Positions 22,639 to 34,849 of a DNA stretch of 64,000 bases are shown here, in pieces. Under the pieces are notes generated by a model, which saw nothing but the letters and a program-made list of their open reading frames with translations, ran no database searches and had not been told where the DNA came from. The translations under genes and the position numbers were made by a program. Position 1 is the stretch's first letter. Each line of letters starts with the position of its first letter. This DNA comes from Brachyhypopomus gauderio (taxonomy: Eukaryota > Chordata > Actinopteri > Gymnotiformes > Hypopomidae): NCBI RefSeq assembly GCF_052324685.1, contig NC_135214.1, positions 2,054,317-2,118,316 of the forward strand. The letters are read 5' to 3'.

Positions 22639-25600
22639 TTTCAAAGCTGTCATCAAAATAAAGGATAGTTACTTAAAATAATCTAGTATTTGTTTATTAG
22701 AGCATATTAAAATGTTTTCTTTTATTGGTTAGGCATCTTCCCTGTTTTTTATGTGAAAAATAAAAAAAAATAAGAATGGGTGTGTCAATTGTTTGACTGG
22801 TAGTGTATATAGTTCAATAAATAATTTTTTTAATAAATAAATAAATGAATTTTTCTTTGAAAGCCAAGACAAAAATATATTTAACCTATTTAACTTATGC
22901 AATGGTGTAAAAGTCGCAAAACTAATGAAGCTCCATGAAAAACCATGTTCGGCATTTGGCCAAATGTTTCTTTTGGTTCAGTTTTGGTTTCAGCCCAAAA
23001 TTTCATTTCAGTGCATCCCTAGTATAAATTTTTATTATTAAAAGTATGTATTATTATGCATGTTTCCGTGATTTAAGTCTTGTCGCCTTGCTGTTGCTGT
23101 TCGAAATCTTTCATTGCTACAGCAATTTCTGACTGGCCTTTAGTGGAATTACCCACAATGCTTGAATCAGAGATTCAGCTCTCAGAAAGCTCCAGAAATC
23201 TCTTTGATTCCTTGGCCGTTCAGGCTGTGTCTGGCCCTCTATCGCTCTCCTCTGTTTTCCAGGGTCGGGATACTGGCCCTACGGCGATGACGAGGACGTA
23301 CGACACACAGGTGAACGCAAACGCATAACCCTTCCCTGTCTTTGTTCACCTCTCTTCCTAATTCCTCTCTTCGCTACATCAGCCGTTCCACTTTTAGTTC
23401 TCCTTCCTCCGCTTTTAACCCCGGGCCACACCAAAGACTGGCTGACTAGCCCCTTGTAAAGGTAGGTGTGAGACCATGTACGGTGGTTGTGGTCCCTCTG
23501 TTTAAGAGGCCTTTTGGGGGTGCGCGTTTGTGCATGTTCGTGTACCTGTGTGGGCCTACGTGCTAGCATCGGTCTCTCGTGCAGGTGTGCCGTGGTGCGC
23601 TCCAGTCAAGGTGAAGCACGGGCACGTGAGCTGCCAGGCACCACACGGCGAGCGCTTCAAGAACGTGCTGGGCGCTCGCTGCAAGATCCGCTGCACGAGG
23701 GGCTACGAGCAGCAGGGCAGCAGCGAAGTGCTGTGCATGGCCAGCAAACAGTGGTCAGGCAAATACGCCTGCAGAGGTCAACCGCACGCACGCACCCACA
23801 CCACACCTCACACACCCACACCGTCACACACCCTGCGGTTCTGTGTCTAACAGGCCCAGTTAATGAATCATCAAATAAAAGGTACCTGATGAGGAAAATA
23901 TGTGCTGCTGGTTAGTTTGGCTAGTTTGTTAATTTTTGTCTCAACAGTATTGTAGCCTGTTCACTTAAGAAATGAGTGAATCGTGAAATTTCATGAGAAA
24001 TTTGTTTCATAAGCTTAAACCAAATAAAGCAACTAAGCAGAAAACCAACAGTTCCTCAACTATATGAAAGCTTTTTGAAAATACTGGCACAAAAACAGCA
24101 GGATTTGGCATTTTCAGTATGAGAGATTTCCAGTTTGAACCAAGGTGAATGGTGTGTGTGTGTGTGTGTGTATGCAGAGGTGCGCTGTCCAAAGTTGCCT
24201 ATGCCATCTAATGGTGGTTACAAGTGTTCGGACGGCTCGTACTTTAATTCCCGCTGCCAGTTCTTCTGCTCCCCGGGCTACACACTCCAGGGAGATCGCA
24301 GCGCCACCTGTCAGAGCAGTAAGACGTGGAGCGGGGGCCAGAGTGTGTGTCTGGGTGAGTGAGAATCATGTAAGGCAGAAATCAATGTACACAGCTTTAG
24401 GCTTCTGTCAACTCAAGGAAGAGATTAAGCAGAGATGTCAAACTCATTGAGGGTAACAGGCCACATTACACTGATATCTCATATACCCTGGTTGTTTTGG
24501 GCACCTTGCACGTCGGTTAAATTGAGATAGAGGTGTAAATGTACCCAAGACACATTTAAAAACCAAAACTCAGCTTTTGACTACCATGTCTAGTGCATCA
24601 AGTGGTTCAGACCAGGAAAAACGTCAAAGCTTTTGTACTTTTTTTTGTACTACTAAGATCTGTCAGACAGAATGATATTCGTCATTCCTATTGAGAGAAT
24701 TTAAACATTGTGATGTCAAAGCAAAGAATTTGTAGCGAAAATAATTACCAGTTTTACCATGATTTCCGGATTTGCCGGATGCAAACGAATCCAAAATGAA
24801 TGGAGCTAAACAGCTAAAAGCACTCAGCCAGGATCATATGTGAGACACCTGTGAGATAAAGAGAAGATGAATTATTTGTAGCAGAAAAGAATACAGAAGG
24901 TTTTCATTCTTGCAGATGTGGATCCTCCCATAATTAAGTGTCCGACTGTGAAAGAGAAAACAGCAGAGCCAGGAAAACTGACTGCAAAGGTGACGTGGGA
25001 CACCCCAGAGGGCAAAGACACAGCAGACGGCATACTCACAGAGTACGTACCTTTTACTCCATACTAAATAAATCGGAACCCACTACTACTGATGATGCAT
25101 TTCCTGTCTAGCACCATGTACTGCTGAGATAGCATCATTCAGCCACCCACAAGTCTGAACCGCATTAAGTGGTTTATATGAACAAATGAATTGGCTCGTT
25201 ACATCCTGGAACGTGGTACTGCTAACATTACTGCAAAGTCTGCCGTATTTGCCTTCTTTTGTAATAGAGTATTTATGTAAACAGCGTGACTGTGTGTGAT
25301 TTTAATAAAAGAGCAATGGAATTTAACTGCAGAAAGACCAGCAGCTTGTTTGTGGCAAACCCAAGTCGTGTTAGCTGAGTATCACGGACCCTCACAAGAG
25401 ATGACAGCAGTAGGGTGGTTTTTTTTTTTTTTTTTTTTTTTTTGGCCCACCTCCACCCCCCCATCTTTGGAGGACAACTTTGTTTTTATGTACAGATTAA
25501 ATGGCAATTATAACAATTCTGTATAATATATAGTATAGTGATAATATATAATATAGTGATAACAATATGCAAAGTGATATTGGGGTTAGGTGGACCAAGA

Positions 25601-28600
25601 AAAGAGGGGGAGAGAAAGAATAAAAAGGGAAAAGACAAAGAGGCAGGAAAAGAAAGAAGAAGAGAAGAAAAAAAAAATTAATAATAATAAAAAATAAAAA
25701 TAATAATGATAATAATAAAATAAAACACGCAACTAGCTCAAATGACCACTTCAAAGAAGAACAGAAAGTAAACCAAATACATATAGTACAAATGAGTGCG
25801 ATGTATGGGTGTGTGTGAGTGTGTGTGTTTATGTGCAACCTAAAAGTGCAACATAGGATAGATGTATGGAATGTACTTACCAGCAAGGGTGGGTAGCTGC
25901 GACAGCATTCCCCCAGAGGCCAGAGGCGGGCAGAGAAAGAGCCGGGAATCCGACCCGCCCACGCCCCCCCAAGGAGCGGTGGAGTACCAGAGCCGCACTT
26001 CCCAGAAACCCTCACATGCCCGCCCCCACAGGCGGGAGAGAGAGACCCCGGACAGCGCCCCACCAGTCAAGGAGCGCAGATCCGGGGGAACCAGAGGGAA
26101 CAGAGCCCCCCCCCAGGATGCCCCCCCGTCATGGGCCAGCGGCAAAGCCACGGCGCCACTCGCCCGGAATGCCACCCACCACCCGGCAGGGCCCACCTCC
26201 CGCCGAGGAGCACCCGGCCGCCCCGAACCACAACCGCCCAGGAGAGCGGGCCAACCGCCCCCCCGCCGGGGAGCCAAGCCGGACCCCGGAACCCCAAGGC
26301 GCCCCCCCTCTGGAGTGGTGCAGTAATCTCAGGGGAGCATCCGGGAGTGAACCGGGCACGACCAGCCCCGTCCCAGAACCAGCTGTCCTCACCCATACAC
26401 TCAAACTCAGATTTACATTCGCCCCTATGGGTGGGTGGGAATGCTTAGGTCCAGAGGAAAGGGTCCTCTGGAAGAGGAGAGCCAGCTTGCTAGCTGGCTC
26501 ATTGAGCACCGAGCCTCGCTGCCCCCCCAGCTCAAGGCAGGGAGCGGCCGACCCGGGGAGACCAGAATATATATATTAATATATTCAATAGCATCAACTG
26601 AATGTTATTCAAAACCCAACAGACTTAACTCATCTTTGTGCCAAGAAGGAATAGATGAGATGGTAAAATGGTATTGGTTTATTGTAAATGTATTTCTTGT
26701 GGTGGTTGTGTATATGTGTGTTCTTGGATCATGAAGATAAACTTTTTTTCCCCCAGTTTGTCAAATGTTTAAGCAATTCTTCATTCCTCATTTAACGAAC
26801 TTCTCATGTAACCATCCGTAAATTTGTTCTTCACAGTGTAGTTCTGAAGGGGAAGCCTCCAGGTACACATTTTCCAGAGGGAAACCATAAACAGGCCTAC
26901 AGCGTCCTCGACCGAGCTGGTAACAAAGCCACATGCAGATTCAACATCCGAGTCAGAGGTGAGTTATACATACACAATCACTCTCTGTTCTCCTTTCAGG
27001 ATGTCCAGTCTGGGTGGACTATGGCCTGTAGCACACATGCCCAATCAACCAGCGTTTCATTCCACATTTTTTTAGTTCTCATTCCACTTAATCCAGAACC
27101 TCTTTATAATCTGAATATTATTTGCCCATTGTTGGAACAGAGAACAGGTAGATAAGGTCTCTTACAAAACCTCTTTCAGCATTCAGTTGTTCTTCACATT
27201 TTCATTCATTTCCTTAGAACAGTGAATTAACTTGATTAATCCCTTTAAATGTCTACAGTGGCCCTTCAATTCGGTGTAACTGGGAGAGGAATGTGTATAG
27301 ACTTCAGGCTACTTAACCACATTACATTCAGAAGCCTTATTTAACAAACTAACATCTGCTTGAAATTATCACAATGCTAGACACAAAAACAAAAGACAAG
27401 TGAGAATGCCCAAACAGTTTTAATTTAAACACATTCGTATTGGCACTGGTCAGTTAGATTATGCGGTCTTCAAAAAGTGTTTATATAAATAATGAGTGTA
27501 TAATCAGACATTAACTACAAGCAACACACATTAACATCAGACATTGGCTATAAAATAATTTGTGAACACTTAATTTATAAGCTTTACTTCATTTTAAATT
27601 CAAAACTTGTTACTAGTAACCCAATGGTCCTAAAAGGACATATACAACAGTTGTAACAGTTACTGGCCTCGTATGTGTGTGTGTGTGTCCAACAGTACGG
27701 CGCTGTGTCCCTCTCTCTGTCCCCGATAATGGCTGGATGAGGTGTGACGGTGCAGGAGATAACTATGGAGCAACATGCCAGTTCCGCTGCCTGGGAGGTT
27801 ATGAGCTCAGGGGCAGCGCTGCTCGTGTGTGTCAGTTCAACATGGAATGGTCCGGGCTCGAGACCAGCTGTGCGCGTACGTAAGCCTTACTGCACCCCTG
27901 CCTCATTCAGACAAACCTGCAACTGACTGCCTGCACTCCCCACATAACACAGGCATAGTACAGTACGTTCGACGTTGTTTCAGGTCGAGTTTATAGTATA
28001 TTGATAGTGATTCAACCAAAACAGTATGTGTACACACAGCTTGATGTCACGTCCATTGTTCGAGTTAAACAAACAGACTGAAACAATGAGACAAATTAAA
28101 ACAAACTATAACTCAAAGAGCAAACAATGAACATGAATACTATATTACTGTAAAGTAAAAAAGGTTTGTCTGAGGGACCAGGAAAATCTTTTGCAACTTC
28201 TAATTCAAAAGTCCTGATTTCTGCAAGACTTTGTCTACATTGGGTATCAGCCTTTCAGCAAATTCCCAAATCCTCATATCCATGATCAGTTCGTCAAAAG
28301 GCAGACCAGGCTCCTGCGGTTTTGCGGTGTGCAAGACGATAGCCAAATAATTAGGCACCCAAAATGTTCCCCCACTGCTTTTGATCACCCGGTGAACAGA
28401 CGTCTGGGTCACCTTCCTCGGGTTGACGATCATCTTGCTGGGGTTGTTGACTGACCAACGTATCGGCTCTCGGTGGATGTGTCTCAGAATGTTGACGCCA
28501 GGCACATGCCTCCACTGAGGAAGGTCGAACCTATCGCTTCTTCTCGCCACGTTTTTGGAGAAGACGTGAGTTTGGAAGATGAAAGTCGCCGCATACGGTT

Positions 28601-31600
28601 GCCTCTTCTGAAGCTCGTCCATGAGTTGATGCAGTGACGCGTGTCGATAAGGCATGATGATCTCGTCAGCATCATTAAGCAGCACGTACCGGGACCTATG
28701 CCTGTTCCTGTGAACGCAGTCGTTTAACGTGGCTTGTTGCCCGTAGTAATGCACATCCCCTGGGTGCTCCTCATACCTCCAGCCCTTGGAAGGTTCCAGA
28801 AAATTATGGATTGGCCAAGGGTTGATCTCTAGCAAGCCCTCTTCCTTGTAGCTTTGCAAAACTTTCTCGAGCTCAGGGCCACAGCTGGTGTTGTAGATAA
28901 CTACTCTTCCAACACCGAGGAGCTTGTACGTTTCTAGAGTCTGCACTAACTGAAGAACGTTATTGTACCCTCCAAACAAGCAAGAAATGCAAAGCGTAAA
29001 GTCCACATCAAATCCCCTTATGTTAATCATATTTTTGTGTATAGGCAAATACATGTGACTCCGAGTTTCAAGGAGGTTTTCTGGCTTTGAGATGGTCACA
29101 TGTGTAGCGTTGCATGTTGATTCTATATTACAAAAAGCATCTGTGGTTACAAATGGGAACCCAAAGTGTTCACTGTGCTTGTCCATTAGTACAGGTGATA
29201 TTGAGAGTCCATGCTGGCCACAGCAAAATATACAGGTAAATGGCTCATAATGAGTCCTATTCATTATTGTAATAATGTTTATCTGCGGATTTCTCTCATA
29301 TGTTACGAAAGCAGACACCATTACATATCTAGTGCCTTTAATGGGTGTTATGCTGTTGTTTGATATAGATTTTGGGCATGTTAAAGCAGAAAATGAGGAA
29401 GGCTTTTGAATTGCAGCTCTTGGCTTTGGAGAGGTGATTCTTTGACTGAAAGGAAGATTGTTTTTCAGAAAAATCAAGATTATTCCCAAGTATGTGAATG
29501 TGATGAAAGCTGTTGCAAGGCGATATTTCCTCATAGTCCATATACATCTGTCCATGTTATCACCAAAACCCTATAAAAAGACCCATATACCACAGAATTA
29601 CAACATTTTTCTTTTACTTTGGACTGCAACTTAGGACAGGAACGTAAAAATAATTTTCTAAAAGGGCAGAAACATCTCAGCATCTCATCAAAATCTCAAT
29701 TTCAGATAAACTCATAATTATTCATTTATCTTCTAAACTACTTGAATGAATGAATGAATGTTCAATTTATATAGCACCTTTCAAGATACCCAAGGTCGCT
29801 TTACAATTTTAACATGGGTATAAATCTTACACGAGCCATCACACACCGGTGAGAAGCGGCAGCCAATTGTACACAGCGTAGGCCTACTGTCTACCGGAAT
29901 CCACAGCCCCCTGGGGGACTGAATGTTGTGCAGGAAAGGGAGAGAGGACAGACACTCTATGTAACATGCAAGGCAGAGACAAGACAGTTTTATTTAAATA
30001 ACAGAAACGAACAGACACACATAAAACCCACATCCTCATCTCTCATTTCCTGTGTCATTTTATGACTTCTAAAACAAAAAAAGGGCCCTACCCAGTAAAT
30101 AATATTCCGTAATTATGACACAAAAATATATACAGTTCAAGTTATTGCTGTTCTGTTATTCTGCAAAGTAAAGAACCACATGTGCCATTTCCTACAGCCA
30201 AAGCGCAATAACTCAGTTGCCACGTTCAGGGTCATGCCAAGCTGTAAAGAACATGTAACTAGGGTTGCATGGTATGAAACTGCATTACAAGATCTTTCAC
30301 CAGGCTTGCACCATGGCCTCATGCTAATGTCATCCAGCATGACTGAGACTGAACAATACAGTCCCACCAGGATTTCGCGGGCCTTTTTTGTGATTGTTGC
30401 GGGCTAAAATGTTTGATGTTGCGGGTGTTTTTCAAAAAAATTGCGATGGAAGTTGCGGTGTGTTTTTGTTTTTTTGTGAGTACATTACAATAGGGAGTAA
30501 ATGTTGTATGGTTTCCTCTATTTAGTAGTCCATTTTAATTATCTATTTACCTATTTATTCAGGGTTGCCAACTTTTCAAGATCGCTTGAAGTGAGATTTG
30601 AACCTGGAGGGGGTGGCGAACGTAAGTTGTTACCGGGCGGCCTGTAAAATGGACACAAATTAATATCGAGATCGATCGCCAGTGGTTGGCGCCAGAGCGA
30701 ACTAGTAACTCATAGATATGGATCAGAGATAAATAAACTTTATCTCTGACTTTAAACTTTATCTCAGTTTAAAGTTTAAACTTATAAACTTTATCTCAGA
30801 CCTTCGCCGCTGCGTGAGCTGCAGTGACTTCGCGGGCTACCGTTGCATTGTGGGGAATGTAGTGTTTGTGCGTGCAAAACACCATCGGGCGGCTGTAGCC
30901 TGCGGGCCGGTTCTAATAGTAATTAAATATCATCCAGGGGGCCATAGATAATCAATTCGCGGGTCGGATCTGGACAGTTTATCCCCGCTTTCATGTAGTG
31001 TACCGGGATACTGCTTTTCCCGATCTTTTTGCCGTTATTTTAGTCGCTCATGCTGCTTTCAGTCTGCTCCTCTCGAACGTATATACGGAAGTAAGGCGGG
31101 AGTTTGTCGACGTCACATCAATATGACATCAGTGATTGGTCAAATTTGCGGGTAAGTTGCGGTGATTGGCTGAAGTTGCAACACCGCCCTGAATTCGCGG
31201 GGTTTGCTTGAAGTTGCGTTGAAGTTGCAAATCGCAACATCGCGACTTTCTGGAGGGTCTGAATAAATATATAAATATACATTTATATAGACATGTCAAT
31301 ATAGACATTGACATATGATAAATCTTTTAATAGTGTGACTTGCGTGGCTCTTTTTTTCCTTGTTGGATTTTTTTTTTTTATCATCAGACTTTTTATTTTC
31401 TGCAAAAAGGAATTGTAGTTCCTTTTTGAAAATGCACTGCCTACAAGGAAAAGGCTGTACATGTTAAAGGACAGGCTAGGGTTGGAGACCGTGCTCTTGA
31501 TAAGATCCTTAATATGTTGCATGATATATTTAAAGAAAAAAAAAAAACAAAAAAGGTGAATAATATTTCCACTTTTGCAAATACTCGAGGGCACATTAAG

Positions 31601-34540
31601 GATCAAGATTACACATCCATGCCACTTTAGTTGGTGTTACAATTAATTATTATTAGACGGGCTTTAATAATCATTTTTGATAGACAGACCTTGCAAAGGA
31701 AACACTGGGGCAAGATCAGAAGGTGGAAAAAAGGGTGGATGTGTCCTTGATCTGGGAGTGAACGGATGGCAAGAGAGACAGCATGTGAAAAGATAAAATG
31801 GTGGGGGATGTGTTGGCACATCTGTGGCCATGATCCTTCCAGTACACATTTCCAGGACTTACATTAGAACTCTGGTCAGGTTGAGAAGGGCCATCACTTA
31901 TGACTTATAGCACCAAGTTTGACCAGAGAGGCACTGGACTGCTGCGGTACCTCAGTTTGTGCAGACCTCTCCTACTGCTGGTGCGAGGGGAAATTCAGGA
32001 GTAGTTAGCTCTTTGGGCTTGACCCATGAGAAGTTCTACCGGGCTACAGCTGGTGACCCAGATATCTTAATATGGATGTACCAGAGCCATGTGTACTCTA
32101 AACTTTTATGAACATAAGTGGCAAATATTTGAGTGGTGAGCAAAACTGGACAGTCCCATTTCACTATTTGGTCACAGTGACTGAAGACAGGCAAGGCCTT
32201 TCACACCATTAAAAGTGTGCTTGGCGGTGATTTTGATGGCACAACAGAGGTGCAACACCTCCAGAAACAGGTGCTGAGGGACCAGGTCTGGGGCTCAGGA
32301 CCAAAAGATCAGGAACCCAAGCAGGAAAGTGATCGGGAGTCAGGGATGGGAACAGAGCCAAAGAGGGTGCTGGGTTCACAAAGGCCGCACGTTGGTCAAG
32401 GAGACTGCAGTGGAGCTGGAGCATGCAGAAGTGTGGGTAATGGAGAAAGGGCAGCAGTGTCTGAGCTGATCTTCACCCCAGATATCCAATCAGAATGAAC
32501 CAAAAGGAGCAAGAAGGTTTACCAACTCGTCTGTTCACTCTGCTGCTTTCTCGAGAACGACTTCCCTGATTATAGCGACACAAGCTACACAAGTGTCAAG
32601 TCCAAAGCTTCAAATTTCACAGCTTCATGACACTTAGATACGGCTGACGATGAATCTGTCAAAGCTTATAGAAAACCTTTGTATCGTTTCTTGTTTGTGC
32701 TGGGACAAGTAAAATTTCAAAACCACCGTTAAGACATTCATTTTGTTGCTTAACTTTGTGACATAATCCTGATGCAAAGCACTGTGCAGAGAGTCTCAAA
32801 ACTACATACAGCCAGGACAGGACAACCAACACCCAAGTTTCTGATTGTCTGTATTTATTACAGCTATGAATATTAATGTTGGGGTGAGATCTGCAGCTGC
32901 ATTACTGGACCAATTCTACGAGAAACGTCGCCTCCTTATAATCTCCGCACCCACTGCTGCCAACCATTACTACAGATTCCAAGTATCTAATTTACAGGTA
33001 ATTATTCTTCTCGTACTTTTCACACACCCTGATCGTATAGATTTAAACAAGCTACAAAAGGAATTATAACCAACACTTGATACACTAATCATTAATTGTA
33101 TCGTGATAACCTCATACTCCACAGCCTCCCTCATTGCTGTAATCTGAAGTCACATGACTTGACTGTACCAGAGTCTTGTGAATGATTGAACCTTTATTGG
33201 CCTTTTTAAATGAGTCAAACATTTTGACCATAGAACAATAGAGACAGTTGGTTAAATATACATTTACACTGTAAATACTCTCGCACATTGTATTTATGCA
33301 AACACCCCGGAATCAACTGACATATAAACAGATATAAAACACCAAGACATTAACTGTTCTGTTTTCAAATCAGGGAATTCTCAAAATTCTCAAAAGAGCA
33401 TAATCTAAAATGATGAATGAATTAACTTGTAAATGTGTGTGACATTACAGCATGCTCAGTGTGGTTTGGATTTAAGACATGTGACTGTGATTGAGCTAGT
33501 GGGAACGTATCCAGCTCAGCTAGGCCGCATTCGACACCGCCTCATCCCACCTGCACTGGCCCTACAACTCAGGTACGCCCCAACACGCTAAATAACCCAT
33601 ACAACTCAGGTACGCCCCAACACGCTAAATAACCCATACAACTCAGGTACGCCCCAACACGCTAAATAACCCATACAACTCAGGTACGCCCCAACACGCT
33701 AAATAACCCATACAACTCAGGTACGCCCCAACACGCTAAGTAACCCATACAACTCAGGTACGCCCCAACACGCTAAATAACCCATACAACTCAGGTACGC
33801 CCCAACACGCTAAATAACCCATACAACTCAGGTACGCCCCAACACGCTAAATAACCCACACAACTCAGGTACACCCCAAGTTGTATGGGTTATTTAGCAT
33901 GTTGGGGCGTACCTGAGTTGTATGGGTTATTTAGCGTGTTGGGGCGTACCTGAGTTGTATGGGTTATTTTAGCGTGTTGGCGCTAAATAACCCATACAAC
34001 TCAGGTATACCACAACACCTTAAATTACCGATACAGCTCATGTATACCCTAACACCCTACAATACCAATACTAAAACACCCTAACCAAATTACCACTGAA
34101 AATCTTGATCATTAACAGAAAAGGAATCAAGTTGCAAGGGACTCAAGTGGCAAATACCCTAGCAGGAAACAGGAAGTCTTGTTTCTTCAGTTAGTCCAAA
34201 TACGAAGTAACAGTAGCTTCAAGTCAAGTCAAGTCAGCGCAGGCAGGCTTTTAAAACATCATCTTTACAAAGGGTCATAATGAACAGTGCATGAACTGTG
34301 TGTTGATGAATGTGTACCAAGTGGTCGCTAACACAGCATGCTGCTGTGTTTGTGTTGGGCAGACTGCTGCTTCAACTGTCTCAGAATTCCTTTAACCTGG
34401 TACTGCTGGACAAGCAGGGATTGGATAAGCAGCGCTACACGTACCCAATCACAGCAGCAGAGATCTTCACTACCATCGATACCTTCCCCCTGCGTACAGA
34501 AGAAGCCATCCTGCAGAAAGAGGCAGGCCACAGCTGCTAG
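19885..34540 (+). CDS. srpx: Sushi-repeat-containing protein SRPX (10 exons)
   Basis: Secreted/ER-routed extracellular protein. Exons: 19885-19951, 23263-23310, 23585-23776, 24178-24354, 24916-25042, 26837-26958, 27696-27875, 32864-32997, 33451-33572, 34363-34540. All introns are GT..AG, phases agree, and the product is 448 aa (human 464). Order: signal peptide [20 protein letters not shown] (1-20), acidic linker, sushi 1 (exon 3, ~39-102), sushi 2 (exon 4), HYR domain (exons 5-6, with [17 protein letters not shown]), sushi 3 (exon 7), then a DUF4174 thioredoxin-like C-terminal domain (exons 8-10, [20 protein letters not shown] onward). Each sushi module keeps four Cys and the Trp before the last Cys. 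An in-frame ATG at 19798 would add 29 basic residues before the signal peptide; I prefer 19885 (AAGATGG). The exon 9 donor lies in a tandem array. Confidence 0.96.
19952..23262 (+). other. srpx intron 1 with microsatellites
   Basis: Mostly unremarkable AT-rich sequence. It holds (TG)n at 21572-21628, (CA)n at 21732-21791 and (CT)n at 22590-22636. No nested gene is apparent. Confidence 0.6.
25422..26750 (-). repeat. Unidentified GC-rich insertion in srpx intron 5
   Basis: A T-run at 25422-25442 (a poly-A tail if read on the minus strand) is followed by AT-rich sequence. Then, at 25880-26570, there is about 700 bases of very C/G-rich sequence (ccgccccgaaccacaaccgc) quite unlike its surroundings. 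The abrupt change of composition and the terminal homopolymer suggest an inserted retroelement. Long frames on both strands (up to 237 codons, Pro/Arg/Gly-rich) follow from composition, and I recognise no domain in any of them. Confidence 0.4.
26959..27695 (+). other. srpx intron 6, nothing recognised
   Basis: AT-rich intron with a (GT)n run ending in the polypyrimidine/acceptor region of exon 7. Confidence 0.5.
28200..29555 (-). CDS. GT92-family glycosyltransferase, nested in srpx intron 7
   Basis: Uninterrupted 451-aa frame on the strand opposite srpx. It is a type II membrane protein: short cytoplasmic N terminus, one signal-anchor helix (about 14-30, [17 protein letters not shown]), then a lumenal domain. 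The GT92 (DUF23) core is clear: [20 protein letters not shown] (183-202), [11 protein letters not shown], the metal/nucleotide-binding LLNDADEI (292-299) and a C-terminal [20 protein letters not shown] block. Sequons lie at N66, N99, N149 and N222. Characterised GT92 members add beta-1,4-galactose to N- or core-fucose-linked glycans in the Golgi; the substrate here is unknown. CTTTTTATAG just upstream of the ATG could be an acceptor for a 5' UTR intron. Mammals appear to lack this branch. The frame is intact, so it is probably functional. Confidence 0.9.
   Translation of the reverse strand: MDRCIWTMRKYRLATAFITFTYLGIILIFLKNNLPFSQRITSPKPRAAIQKPSSFSALTCPKSISNNSITPIKGTRYVMVSAFVTYERNPQINIITIMNRTHYEPFTCIFCCGQHGLSISPVLMDKHSEHFGFPFVTTDAFCNIESTCNATHVTISKPENLLETRSHMYLPIHKNMINIRGFDVDFTLCISCLFGGYNNVLQLVQTLETYKLLGVGRVVIYNTSCGPELEKVLQSYKEEGLLEINPWPIHNFLEPSKGWRYEEHPGDVHYYGQQATLNDCVHRNRHRSRYVLLNDADEIIMPYRHASLHQLMDELQKRQPYAATFIFQTHVFSKNVARRSDRFDLPQWRHVPGVNILRHIHREPIRWSVNNPSKMIVNPRKVTQTSVHRVIKSSGGTFWVPNYLAIVLHTAKPQEPGLPFDELIMDMRIWEFAERLIPNVDKVLQKSGLLN
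29743..29960 (-). repeat. tRNA-headed SINE, family A (copy 2, partial)
   Basis: The tail half of the family seen at 13371 and 46822: (AATG)n, tatatagcacctttcaagat, gcggcagccaattg, gggggactgaatg. The tRNA-like head is missing. Confidence 0.7.
30359..31261. mobile_element. Probable hAT-like element in srpx intron 7
   Basis: Imperfect inverted ends: cagtcccaccaggatttcgc at 30359, and the complement of cagaccctccagaaagtcgc at 31261. About 900 bp with repeated gttgcgg motifs. An 8-bp target duplication is not convincing (gaacaata versus aataaata). The interior contains cagggttgccaactt (30561) and ggcgaacgtaagttgtta, which resembles the 12275 element, so it may be composite. Confidence 0.5.
31270..32860 (+). 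other. Rest of srpx intron 7, nothing recognised
   Basis: No exon or repeat that I can name. A 93-codon polar frame near 32217 lies in ordinary intronic sequence and is not supported as coding. Confidence 0.45.
33565..34010 (+). repeat. 37-bp tandem array duplicating the srpx exon 9 splice donor, with inverted copies
   Basis: Nine head-to-tail copies start at 33565 and every 37 bases to 33861. The unit begins with the last eight coding bases of exon 9 and its donor (CAACTCAG|GTACGCC) and continues ccaacacgctaaataaccca ta. From about 33879 to 33980 there are about three copies in the opposite orientation, then one direct partial copy. The array therefore contains nine near-identical 5' splice sites and can fold back on itself. 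Only the first donor gives a correct protein; in-frame TAA follows in every unit. Confidence 0.95.
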
Positions 34541-34641
34541 AGACACGTTCACACACTAAAAAAAAACATAAGAGTAATCCTTCATCTATTTCTACTGGGT
34601 TTAAAGCTACCCAGACTACAGGGAGAGGCAGGACAGAGCTG

Positions 34642-34674
<33 letters not shown>

Positions 34675-34838
34675 TACAAGTGCAAGAGTGATTTTCTTTG
34701 GTACCTGTATGTCATTTTTATGATGGTCTGCAATATTTTGTGTATTGTCTATATTTATGTCAGTATGGAGAGTACGACCTCTTTTTAGATATTCAATCAA
34801 ATCTTAATTTGTTCATCAAAGTCCTTTTTTGTTTGAGA

Positions 34839-34844
34839 AATAAA
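34839..34844 (+). terminator. Candidate srpx polyadenylation signal
   Basis: AATAAA 299 bases past the srpx stop codon, in a T-rich 3' UTR. Confidence 0.6.
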
Positions 34845-34849
34845 TATGC

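Noticed and set aside
25866-26579. 237-codon open frame as a gene
   Set aside because: Extreme GC keeps most frames open on both strands. There is no domain, no splice context, and it lies in an srpx intron.
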